A stretch of DNA of 64,000 nucleotides, from the NCBI RefSeq assembly GCF_044335535.1, contig NZ_JBIQVZ010000005.1:186001-250000 (forward strand), written 5' to 3'. The stretch's first letter is position 1. Each line of letters begins with the position of its first letter. Below the pieces are notes generated by a model, which was not told the DNA's origin, did not search any database, and worked only from the letters and a program-made list of their open reading frames with translations. The position numbers were made by a program, and so were the translations under genes. Origin of the DNA: Mariniflexile sp044335535. Its GTDB lineage: Bacteria > Bacteroidota > Bacteroidia > Flavobacteriales > Flavobacteriaceae. Shown here piece by piece: positions 17,562-25,278 of the stretch.

Positions 17562-17607
17562 ATGCTGAAATAGCCTCTCGACTGTATTCAAGGTGACATT
17601 TCAGCAT
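17562..17607 (+). promoter_or_regulatory. Long-range hairpin in the leader of the barrel gene
   Basis: ATGCTGAAAT at 17562-17571 pairs perfectly with ATTTCAGCAT at 17598-17607, leaving a 26-nt loop. The right arm ends 16 nt before the start codon, so the structure could affect ribosome entry or be an attenuator. Function is not known. Confidence 0.5.
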
Positions 17608-17623
17608 AAAAAAACGAACAGTT

Positions 17624-18703
17624 ATGCAAACAATTACCAAGTATTTAGCGTTAGCTGCGCTATGTTTAAGTGTGCAATTCATCAATGCACAAGACACAAT
17701 CCAAAAGACAAATAACAAGGACAAAATTGAAGCCTTGCTAAAAGTAAAAGAGCAAATTCAAAATGAAGAACGTGACTTTTTAAAAGTAGAAGTTGAAGCC
17801 ATTAATAAACGGTTGGAAAACGGTACTATTACTGATACTGAAGCTGAAATACTAAAAAAGGAAGCGGCAAAAAAACGTGCCTTAAATATTGAAAATCGCA
17901 TGGCTATTATTGATAATAAAATAGCGCTTTTGGAACGAAATGAAGATGGTTACCAAACCAATAACGATGAAGACACCTCTGAAATTGGTATTAGTATAGG
18001 AGGTGATGAGGGTAGCTTTGCAGGTTTTAGAATTAAAAAAGATAACAAACCTAAAAAATACGATTTACGAACTACAAGCGATTTTGTTTTGGCATTCGGA
18101 TTAAACAATGCCATTATTGAAGGTGAAAAGCTAGACAATTCACCCTATAAATTTGGCGGGTCACGTTTTTTTGAAATAGGATGGGCATGGAAAACACGTG
18201 TGTTTAAAGAATCTAATTTTATGCGCTTTAAATATGGATACTCCTTTCAGATAAATGGTTTAAAACCAATCGATAACCAGTATTTTGTTCAGCAAGGAAA
18301 CCAAACAGCTTTAGAGGTTTTTCCTGAGGATTTAAAAAAATCGAAACTATCCATTACCAATTTAGTGTTTCCAGTGCATTTTGAATTTGGACCTTCAAAA
18401 AAAATAGAGAAAGACACTTATTTTAGATATTCAACCGACAATCAATTTAAAATAGGACTTGGAGGTTATGGCGGATTTAACATTGGTACACGCCAAAAAT
18501 TAAAATACGAGTTAGATGGTGATAGAAAAAAAGAAAAGCAAAAACAAAGCTTTAACACCAGCAATTTGGTGTATGGTTTAAGTGGTTATATTGCTTTTGA
18601 CGAAGTGGCGTTGTATGTTAAATACGATTTGTCGCCTATTTTCAAAGACCAAACCATAAAACAAAACAATATATCTATTGGTTTAAGGTTTGATATGGAT
18701 TAG
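17624..18703 (+). CDS. Predicted outer-membrane beta-barrel protein
   Basis: A 359-residue protein with a signal peptide (hydrophobic segment ending FINAQD, cleavage near residue 22). Residues 30-110 are charged and helical, probably a short coiled coil (KVKEQIQNEERDFLKVEVE and following), then a conserved-looking acid loop. From about residue 140 to the end, alternating aromatic strands (FRIKKDNKPKKYDL, RFKYGYSFQINGL, IGLRFDMD at the terminus) suggest an outer-membrane barrel of 8-12 strands. It follows the ECF sigma/anti-sigma pair by 154 nt and may be part of its envelope response. No closer family is recognised. Confidence 0.7.
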   Translation: MQTITKYLALAALCLSVQFINAQDTIQKTNNKDKIEALLKVKEQIQNEERDFLKVEVEAINKRLENGTITDTEAEILKKEAAKKRALNIENRMAIIDNKIALLERNEDGYQTNNDEDTSEIGISIGGDEGSFAGFRIKKDNKPKKYDLRTTSDFVLAFGLNNAIIEGEKLDNSPYKFGGSRFFEIGWAWKTRVFKESNFMRFKYGYSFQINGLKPIDNQYFVQQGNQTALEVFPEDLKKSKLSITNLVFPVHFEFGPSKKIEKDTYFRYSTDNQFKIGLGGYGGFNIGTRQKLKYELDGDRKKEKQKQSFNTSNLVYGLSGYIAFDEVALYVKYDLSPIFKDQTIKQNNISIGLRFDMD

Positions 18704-18724
18704 ATGTGAACTTTAATTATAACA

Positions 18725-18753
18725 AAAAGCTTCTGAATAGGAAGCTTTTTTTT
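18725..18753 (+). terminator. Rho-independent terminator after the barrel gene
   Basis: Stem AAAAGCTTC / GAAGCTTTT with a 7-nt loop, followed by T residues; 21 nt after the stop. Confidence 0.85.
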
Positions 18754-19084
18754 GTTTAACTTCTATTGAAATGTTGTGTGTTTATGTGCGAGGATTTTCC
18801 TTGGGGACATTGGAAGCTAACAAGCTAGTAACTAACTTTGGTTAAAACTAATAACTTTTTATATACAGCTTACCTAAAGTACTTTTAATTCAGTCGCGTA
18901 TATATTAAATCCAAGAATAATTTCCGATGTGATTAAGGTAAGTATTATTATTTGAAGTAATTTTTTTTAACATTTTAGGTAACGTTTATCCTGAAAAGTT
19001 GCATGTTAGTATGCGAGTATTTTCTATAGGAAAATCAGAATAATTATAACGGCAATTGCCGTAGATAATAACTAAATACAGCAA
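18754..19084. other. Gene-free region with two similar motifs and a perfect palindrome
   Basis: No gene was found. Two related words, TGCGAGGATTTTCC (18787-18800) and ATGCGAGTATTTTCTA (19011-19026), occur about 225 bp apart. ACGGCAATTGCCGT at 19049-19062 is a perfect 14-bp palindrome, near the 3' end of the FMN reductase gene. The region may be a degraded mobile or repeat sequence. Confidence 0.4.
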
Positions 19085-19645
19085 TTATTTTTTTGCTTTT
19101 TTATCTGTTGGGTTTCTCATCAGGTCTTTAAACGACTGAACAAATTTTTTCAGTTCATTTTCGGTTTCTTTATCAAGAATCTTTCCTTCCTTATCTACCT
19201 TTCCCTTTATTCCTTGAATGAGAAGTGTTGTTTCGTTTGTAAAATTTGTTTGTACGGTTTTCATAATCAGTTTTAGCGCTTCGTGACCTTTTATACCACT
19301 TGCGGAAGCTGTTATGAGTCCAATGGGTTTATCGGAAAAAACAGTTGTCGATACACACCACTCAATGGCGTTTTTAAGTCCGCTTGGGATACTGAAAACA
19401 TATTCTGGCGTACAGATAATAACTCCGTCGGTATTTGCTATTCTATTTCTAAATTCAACAATTTTTTCTGGTACATTTTTATCGGTCAATTCTGTTTTGA
19501 AATGTGGTAATTCGGTCAAATCATCCACTATTTCTAACTCAAAATCAGACCTCCCAAATTCAGCTATAATTTTCAGAATAGCAAGATTCGCTGAATTTTG
19601 ACTGGCGCTTCCACAAATTCCAAGTATTTTTTTCTTTTTTGCCAT
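19085..19645 (-). CDS. NADPH-dependent FMN reductase-like flavoprotein
   Basis: A 186-residue flavodoxin-fold protein. GICGSASQNSANLAILK near the start is the FMN phosphate loop, and ICTPEYVFSIPSGLKNAIEW (about 77-96) is the second family signature. Members use NAD(P)H to reduce FMN, quinones, azo dyes or chromate; the natural substrate here cannot be told. The start at MAKKKKILGIC is the only sensible one. It stands alone on the minus strand, divergent from dnaG, with an AT-rich intergenic stretch of 177 nt. The C-terminus is Lys-rich. Confidence 0.9.
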   Translation of the reverse strand: MAKKKKILGICGSASQNSANLAILKIIAEFGRSDFELEIVDDLTELPHFKTELTDKNVPEKIVEFRNRIANTDGVIICTPEYVFSIPSGLKNAIEWCVSTTVFSDKPIGLITASASGIKGHEALKLIMKTVQTNFTNETTLLIQGIKGKVDKEGKILDKETENELKKFVQSFKDLMRNPTDKKAKK

Positions 19646-19822
19646 TTAGTTTTTTTTCAATTTTCAGGTTACTATATAAATATGAAACTGATTTAATGTT
19701 TTATATCTTAAGTCAAACAAACATATCGATTTTTTCGTACAAGTTCAAACTTCCAATAATTCTAAATTTCAAAAATCAATAGTTTATAATTACATTTACA
19801 TTTTAATTGTAATTTTCCGTAA

Positions 19823-21781
19823 TTGATATCACCAGCTTCCATAGATTTAGTTTTTGAAACTGCTCGCGTAGAGGAGGTTATTGGCGATTTTGTACAACTT
19901 AAAAAATCGGGCAGTAACTTTAAAGGCTTGAGTCCGTTTAGCGACGAGCGTTCACCTAGTTTTATGGTGTCGCCCGTAAAGCAAATATGGAAAGATTTTT
20001 CAACGGGTAAAGGTGGTACCGCGGTATCATTTTTAATGGAACACGAGCATTTTACCTATCCCGAAGCTATAAAATACCTGGCTAAAAAATATAATATAGA
20101 AATTGAAGAAACCGAGCAAAGTAATGAGCAAAAGGAAAAGGCTAGTGAACGCGAAAGTTTGTATTTGGTAAGTGAGTTTGCAAACACTTACTTTCAAAAA
20201 ATACTACATAAAACCGACCAAGGAAAAGCAATTGGTTTAAGCTATTTTAAAGAACGTGGCTTTACGGAAGAAACTATAAAACAATTCGATTTAGGCTACT
20301 CATTAGATGAATGGCAAGCCTTTACGGACGAAGCCTTAAAACAAGGTTACAAACTGGAATTTTTAGAAAAAACTGGACTTACCATTGTCAAAGAAGAGAA
20401 GCGTTTCGATAGGTTTAAAGGGCGGGTTATGTTTCCAATAAAAAGTATGAGTGGGCGTGTATTGGGTTTTGGTGGCCGTATTTTAATTAATGATAAAAAA
20501 GCGGCTAAATACGTAAACTCACCTGAAAGTGATATTTACCATAAAAGTAATGTGCTTTACGGGATTTTTCATGCCAAACAAAGCATTGCTAAAGAAGATA
20601 ATTGCTTTTTGGTTGAAGGCTATACCGATGTGATTCAATTTCATCAAACAGGTGTGAAAAACGTGGTAGCTTCATCGGGAACTGCCTTAACATCCGAACA
20701 AATCAGGCTCATAAATCGTCTAACCAAAAACATTACCGTTCTTTTTGATGGGGATGCTGCGGGTATGCGGGCATCGCTTCGTGGCATTGACTTAATTTTA
20801 GAACAGGGCATGAACGTTAAAGTGTGTTCGTTCCCCCAAGGTGAAGACCCCGATAGTTTTGCCAAACAAAATACGTTGGAAGAATTGTCTGTTTATTTAG
20901 CCGAAAATGCTAAGGATTTTATTCAGTTTAAAGCATCTATTTTATTTGAAGAGTCTAAAAACGACCCTATAAAAAAAGCCGACACGGTACGGGATATTGT
21001 AAATAGCATTTCTAAAATTCCAGACCGCATTCAAAAAGAAATCTATATTCAGGAATGCGCCAGAATTATGGATATAAGTGAGGAAGTGTTATTTAGTACA
21101 CTGGCTCAAATCAACAAAAAAGAGTTTCAGGAAGAAAACAAACAGTTTAAAACCGAACAAAAAGCTTTTGAAGTTATTAAGCATCAACAACCTATAGAAA
21201 AAGTTGACGTTCAGTATATTTTAGAGCGAAAAATAATTGAAGTATTGTTGCTTTACGGTAACAGAACAGAAGATTTTGAAGATTTGGTTTTAAAGGAAAA
21301 TGCGAAAGGGGAGTTGGTTTTAGAACCCGTTATCCACCAAGCCAAAGTATTTGAAAAAGTATTTTTAGATCTTCAGGATGATGAAATGGAGTTTACCAAT
21401 CAGCAGTTTAAAGCCTTATATTATACCATTATAGATACTTTAAACCAAAACCCAGCGTTTGAACTTAAAAATTTTGTTAATCAGGTAGATGCTAGTATGG
21501 GTAACGAAATTACCCATATTTTAATGGAAGATGAGCGCTATGCCTTAGATAACTGGCAACGCATGAATATTTTTCCAAAGGAAAAAACACACACTGTCGC
21601 ACAATTGGTAAGTGAAACCATTTTAAGCCTTCGATGCTTTTTAATAGATCAAAAAGTAAAAGAATTTCAGCAAGAAACCTTACAAAACAAAATAGACACG
21701 AATAGAAATATACTTGAAGAAGTAAAAGACTATTCGGGTCTAAAAATGTTGTTGTCTAGAAAACTTAATCGGGTGTTATGA
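19823..21781 (+). CDS. dnaG: DNA primase, zinc-ligand residues absent, TTG start
   Basis: A 652-residue primase that makes RNA primers at the replication fork. Residues 1-95 align with the CHC2 zinc-binding domain, but the ligand positions are Ser37, Ser40, Asp58 and Thr61 instead of Cys/His (GLSPFSDERSPSF and WKDFSTGKGG), so zinc is unlikely to bind. The catalytic core follows: VEGYTDVIQFH (Toprim Glu) and LFDGDAAGM (Toprim Asp) near residues 255-320. A C-terminal helicase-binding region closes it. The start is TTG at 19823: TAA immediately precedes it in frame, the N-terminus MISPASIDLVFETARVEEVI is canonical, and the next ATG is residue 48. Its end overlaps the convergent regulator gene by 6 nt. 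Confidence 0.95.
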   Translation: MISPASIDLVFETARVEEVIGDFVQLKKSGSNFKGLSPFSDERSPSFMVSPVKQIWKDFSTGKGGTAVSFLMEHEHFTYPEAIKYLAKKYNIEIEETEQSNEQKEKASERESLYLVSEFANTYFQKILHKTDQGKAIGLSYFKERGFTEETIKQFDLGYSLDEWQAFTDEALKQGYKLEFLEKTGLTIVKEEKRFDRFKGRVMFPIKSMSGRVLGFGGRILINDKKAAKYVNSPESDIYHKSNVLYGIFHAKQSIAKEDNCFLVEGYTDVIQFHQTGVKNVVASSGTALTSEQIRLINRLTKNITVLFDGDAAGMRASLRGIDLILEQGMNVKVCSFPQGEDPDSFAKQNTLEELSVYLAENAKDFIQFKASILFEESKNDPIKKADTVRDIVNSISKIPDRIQKEIYIQECARIMDISEEVLFSTLAQINKKEFQEENKQFKTEQKAFEVIKHQQPIEKVDVQYILERKIIEVLLLYGNRTEDFEDLVLKENAKGELVLEPVIHQAKVFEKVFLDLQDDEMEFTNQQFKALYYTIIDTLNQNPAFELKNFVNQVDASMGNEITHILMEDERYALDNWQRMNIFPKEKTHTVAQLVSETILSLRCFLIDQKVKEFQQETLQNKIDTNRNILEEVKDYSGLKMLLSRKLNRVL

Positions 21782-22411
21782 TGATAACGACTCGTTAAGT
21801 TTAGCTTGGTTAACTAAATCAACTAAATTAGTAACTTTTAATTTACGCATTAAACGTGCCTTATAAGTACTAACCGTTTTTTCGTTAATATCGAGTTCTT
21901 TAGAAATTTCTTTGTTTTTTCTACCAATAGTTAAAAGTTTTAAAACTTCTGCTTCTCTGGTTGATAGTTTTTTGTAGAAAGTTCCGCCTTTGTTAACCCT
22001 GTTGCCAAAGGCTAATTGTTGTGTTAGGTCGTTACTTAAATAAATACCGCCATCGTGAACTTTTAAAATAGCTTCGTTAATGGTAATAACGTTCTCTGAT
22101 TTGTGTATATAGCCATGAGCACCCGCTTTAATAGCGTTTACGGCATACACTTCTTCAGGTTGTGCACTTAAAATAATAGTTTTAATGTCTGGATAATCAT
22201 TTTTTAAATAACGTAAAACAGTTAAACCGTTAAGCTTTGGAAGATCAGCTTCAGTTAAAATAATGTCCACAGGATTTTTTTTGATGTATTCTAAAATGGC
22301 TTCGCCATTATCAACACTTGCAACAATTTTAATGTTAGAAGATGCCGAAAAAAGAACCTCAAGCCCTTTCCTGGTAATAGGGTGGTTGTCTGCTATCAAT
22401 AATTTTATCAT
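21776..22411 (-). CDS. Orphan NarL/LuxR-type response regulator with Glu at the phosphorylation site
   Basis: A 211-residue protein with a receiver domain (1-120) and a LuxR-type helix-turn-helix (about 145-205; LSTREAEVLKLLTIGRKNKEIS and EKTVSTYKARLMRKL). The receiver keeps Asp8, the switch Ser in ILSAQ and the Lys in GYIHKS. The segment DIILTEADLPKLNG places Glu54 where the phospho-acceptor Asp belongs. That substitution often mimics the active state, so it may act without phosphorylation. No histidine kinase is adjacent. Target genes cannot be told. It ends 6 nt inside the convergent dnaG gene. Confidence 0.9.
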   Translation of the reverse strand: MIKLLIADNHPITRKGLEVLFSASSNIKIVASVDNGEAILEYIKKNPVDIILTEADLPKLNGLTVLRYLKNDYPDIKTIILSAQPEEVYAVNAIKAGAHGYIHKSENVITINEAILKVHDGGIYLSNDLTQQLAFGNRVNKGGTFYKKLSTREAEVLKLLTIGRKNKEISKELDINEKTVSTYKARLMRKLKVTNLVDLVNQAKLNESLSS

Positions 22412-22515
22412 AATTGTAAAAGCTTTTTTTTATTATAATTTGGTTAGAGAGAATATTATAATTGAGAGAATAAGCTTGCCGTAAATGTAGTGAATATTTG
22501 GATATTGTGCAACAT

Positions 22516-23304
22516 TTACATCAAATTATTAGGAATTTCGCAAATAGGTATAGGAATCATCTTATGTTTGTTGGCGGTATTAAAGCGTTTATATATATTA
22601 AAGACGACTTGTTCCCTACCTGTAAAGTCTTCTGCGTGTTTGCCTGCTTCATCCATTTTCATGGCCCATTCAAGCTCTGGATACGATGCACCTATTTGAT
22701 CTTCATCAGTTCTGTCATCACCCCAAAGGCCATCTGTTGGGGCGGCTTCAATAATATCTTGATTAATACCTAAATGCTTTGCAATGGTATAGACTTCGGT
22801 TTTCAACAAATCGGCGATCGGACTTAAATCGACGCCACCATCTCCATATTTTGTATAAAAACCAACACCAAAATCCTCAACTTTATTACCAGTGCCAGCA
22901 ACTAGATATTTATGTAAAGCTGCAAAATAATATAAAGAAGTCATTCGTAATCTGGCTCGCGTATTCGCTAAAGACATAAAACGGTCTTCTTCATTTTTTA
23001 CAAAAGGTAAGGACGCAACCAGACTATCAAATACAGGAGTTAGATTCACTTGGGTCATACTCACTTTTGGAAATTTTTCTTGTAACCATTCTATATGACA
23101 TAATGCTCTGTTAACTTGCGAAGGTGATTGATGAATGGGCATTTCCAAACAAAGCAAAGGAAATCCTGTTTTAGCACAAAGTGTCGAAGTCACTGCAGAA
23201 TCGATACCGCCAGAAATTCCAATAACAAAACCATTTACACCTGCTTTGGTTGCGTAATCTTTTAACCAATTAACTATATAATTTACAACTTTTTCTGTTT
23301 GCAT
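22516..23304 (-). CDS. nadE: NAD+ synthase, ammonia-dependent type
   Basis: A 262-residue cytoplasmic enzyme converting deamido-NAD+, ATP and ammonia to NAD+. The PP-loop ATP motif GISGGIDSAVTSTLC lies near residues 29-43; ARLRMTSLYYFA, GTGNKVEDFGVGFYTKYGDGGVDLSPIADL and PTDGLWGDDRTDEDQIG are further NadE signatures. There is no N-terminal glutaminase domain, so ammonia must come from solution. The frame is open to 23361, but that head would cover the promoter region and is hydrophobic; MQTEKVVNYIV at 23304 is a normal start. It is divergent from gldB, a common flavobacterial arrangement. Confidence 0.94.
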   Translation of the reverse strand: MQTEKVVNYIVNWLKDYATKAGVNGFVIGISGGIDSAVTSTLCAKTGFPLLCLEMPIHQSPSQVNRALCHIEWLQEKFPKVSMTQVNLTPVFDSLVASLPFVKNEEDRFMSLANTRARLRMTSLYYFAALHKYLVAGTGNKVEDFGVGFYTKYGDGGVDLSPIADLLKTEVYTIAKHLGINQDIIEAAPTDGLWGDDRTDEDQIGASYPELEWAMKMDEAGKHAEDFTGREQVVFNIYKRFNTANKHKMIPIPICEIPNNLM

Positions 23305-23331
23305 ATTAAATGAATTTAAAACTAAGAATAG

Positions 23332-23339
23332 TACCTTTG
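23332..23339 (+). promoter_or_regulatory. -7 promoter element for gldB
   Basis: TACCTTTG matches TAnnTTTG. It lies 40 nt before the gldB ATG and only 5 bp from the opposite-strand -7 element of nadE. Confidence 0.6.
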
Positions 23340-23343
23340 CAAA

Positions 23344-23351
23344 CAAAAATA
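23344..23351 (-). promoter_or_regulatory. -7 promoter element for nadE
   Basis: On the minus strand it reads TATTTTTG, an exact match. It would start a transcript near 23337 with about 33 nt of leader. Confidence 0.6.
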
Positions 23352-23378
23352 GACGAAACACTTAATTAATAAAAATTT

Positions 23379-24359
23379 ATGGCGTTTAAGTTTTATATGA
23401 AGTATATATTAATTTTTTTAAGCATTATAGTGACAGTTTTTTCTTGCAAAAATAAAAGTCAGTTAGAAAATAGTATAGCCAAGATTAATTTAGATGCTCA
23501 TATTGAAAGATTTGATTTGCTATTTGCTGAAATTAATAATGAAAATCTTCCTAAATTAAAGCAGGCATATCCTTTTATGTTTTCAGAAAAATATCAAGAT
23601 TCTTTCTGGATTGAAAAGGCGCAAGACACCTTACAAAAACAACTATTTAAAGAGGTTGAAAAAACATTTTTGAATATGGGTGAAACCGAATTGGAGATTG
23701 AATCATTATTCAATCATTTAAAATATTATTTTCCAGAGTTTCATACGCCCAGAATCATTACAACGACAAGCGATGTCGATTATAGAAACCGCATTATTGT
23801 AACCGATACGATTGTAGTCATTGCATTAGACACTTATTTAGGTAGCAATCACAAATTTTATGAAAACATACCTAAATATTTAAGGGAGGACTTAAAAAAA
23901 GAACAAATAGTAGTCGATTTAGCAGCAGAATACGCTAAAAAATACATCTATCAACAGCCAAGTAAAACGTTTTTAGATGAACTTATTTACTTCGGTAAAC
24001 AACTATATTTTAAAGACGCTATTATTCCGTTTAAAACTGAGGCAGCGCGTATTGGGTACACCAAAGAACAACTTGATTGGGCCATAGCTAATGAAAGTTA
24101 TATTTGGAGGTATTTTGTAGAACGCGAATTGTTGTTTAGCACCGATGCTAAATTATCTGGCAGGTTTATTACACCCGCACCTTTTTCCAAATTTTATTTA
24201 GAAGATATTGATACCGAATCGCCTGGGCGTTTAGGGCACTATATAGGTTGGCAAATAGTGAGGGCTTACATGCAGCAAAATGAAGTGTCTTTAAAAGACA
24301 TGTTAATAAAAAGCCCTGAAGAAATTTTTAATAATTCAAAGTTTAAACCAAGAAAATAA
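23379..24359 (+). CDS. gldB: Gliding motility lipoprotein GldB
   Basis: A 326-residue lipoprotein: a short hydrophobic signal ends in VTVFSC, with Cys23 as the lipidated residue. The body carries GldB hallmarks, including HIERFDLLFAEI, LKYYFPEF, VIALDTYLG, and PGRLGHYIGWQIVRAYM near the C-terminus. GldB is needed for gliding and chitin use in Flavobacterium johnsoniae, where its loss affects the type IX system; its exact activity is unknown. An alternative start is the internal ATG at 23397, which gives a more compact signal peptide. The stop shares one base with the gldC start, so the two are co-translated. Confidence 0.94.
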   Translation: MAFKFYMKYILIFLSIIVTVFSCKNKSQLENSIAKINLDAHIERFDLLFAEINNENLPKLKQAYPFMFSEKYQDSFWIEKAQDTLQKQLFKEVEKTFLNMGETELEIESLFNHLKYYFPEFHTPRIITTTSDVDYRNRIIVTDTIVVIALDTYLGSNHKFYENIPKYLREDLKKEQIVVDLAAEYAKKYIYQQPSKTFLDELIYFGKQLYFKDAIIPFKTEAARIGYTKEQLDWAIANESYIWRYFVERELLFSTDAKLSGRFITPAPFSKFYLEDIDTESPGRLGHYIGWQIVRAYMQQNEVSLKDMLIKSPEEIFNNSKFKPRK

Positions 24360-24691
24360 TGTCGAAGATTACATCCAAAATAGAATTAAACGTAGAACTT
24401 GATGCTAACAGAGTCCCTGAAAAACTTCATTGGACTGCTGAAGATGGCGGAATAACCAATGAAGAAGCTAAAGCAATGATGTTGGCGGTTTGGGATTCTA
24501 AAGCCCAAGAAACCTTGCGTATTGACTTATGGACTAAAGATATGCCTGTTGATGAAATGAAAGTGTTTTTCCATCAAACCCTAGTGGCAATGAGCGATAC
24601 GTTTCATAGAGCGACCCAAGATGAAAAAATGACTGCCACTATGAAAGATTTCTGTGATTATTTTGCTGAAAAGTTGGAGATTAAGAAATAG
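24359..24691 (+). CDS. gldC: Gliding motility protein GldC
   Basis: A 110-residue soluble protein without signal peptide. The segment LHWTAEDGGITNEEAKAMMLAVWDSKAQETLRIDLWTKDMPVDEM is typical of GldC. In F. johnsoniae it supports gliding, and its absence gives a partial defect. The ATG overlaps the gldB stop by one base (TAATG), showing coupled translation. It ends 8 nt before a convergent lipoprotein gene; no strong terminator hairpin is seen in that gap. Confidence 0.94.
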   Translation: MSKITSKIELNVELDANRVPEKLHWTAEDGGITNEEAKAMMLAVWDSKAQETLRIDLWTKDMPVDEMKVFFHQTLVAMSDTFHRATQDEKMTATMKDFCDYFAEKLEIKK

Positions 24692-24699
24692 AGGTGATT

Positions 24700-25266
24700 T
24701 TATTGCTCTTTCCCAGACACAATGTAAACCTGTAAATTAGAAAATATAATGTCGTATTTCATTTTGTAGTCTCTATCTGAGACCACACAATAAGTATGAA
24801 AAAGATTGTCGAAATATTTCCAGTTTAATTTTACCAGTTTTATATCTTCTTTTTTGAACAACGATTCTGTAGTGAGGTGGATTTTTTGGGCAATATAACC
24901 ATACTGTTCTTTTAAAGGCATCTTTGAGAACACAACCAATTCTATTTTTGACTCAGCATATTCGCCTTCGTTGATTTGCTTTACCATTTCCTCAGAAATT
25001 ACCATCTTAGGAATAACTTGTAAACTATCAATGGGTAATCTTAAAAAATCTTCGATGCCCATATCGTGATCTTCATCCAATAATTCGTAATCAACCAATT
25101 TAAGATGCGGATTATTAAAGATTGATGGATTTTCTACTGCATATTCAAAGAAGGATTTCCAATGTTTTCTTGCCTTAACCAAATCTTTATCATCTAATTT
25201 TGGCTTAGTTTGTGAGTTACAAGTATTTATAAATAAGATGAGTATAATTACAAAAAAAGTTTTCAT
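24700..25266 (-). CDS. Unrecognised small lipoprotein
   Basis: A 188-residue protein from the ATG at 25264-25266. The head MKTFFVIILILFINTCNSQ is a lipoprotein signal with Cys16 as the likely modified residue (an upstream ATG at 25278 would only add four residues). The rest is soluble, rich in Lys, Asp and Tyr, with no motif I can assign. It starts 12 nt after a larger lipoprotein-like gene that probably shares its transcript. Both contain a segment of the form KLVxLNW (here KLVKLNWKYFDN; in the neighbour KIVSLNWLIDGG), which suggests related or interacting domains. Confidence 0.7.
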   Translation of the reverse strand: MKTFFVIILILFINTCNSQTKPKLDDKDLVKARKHWKSFFEYAVENPSIFNNPHLKLVDYELLDEDHDMGIEDFLRLPIDSLQVIPKMVISEEMVKQINEGEYAESKIELVVFSKMPLKEQYGYIAQKIHLTTESLFKKEDIKLVKLNWKYFDNLFHTYCVVSDRDYKMKYDIIFSNLQVYIVSGKEQ

Positions 25267-25278
25267 GTAAACAGGCAA

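Noticed and set aside
18754..19084. Possible integron-like recombination site around the TAAC/GTTA words
   Set aside because: The core sites lack proper spacing and no integrase or gene cassette is nearby.
22480..22515. Possible terminator after nadE
   Set aside because: GTAAATGT and ACATTTAC can pair, but the loop is long and there is no T-run on the minus strand.
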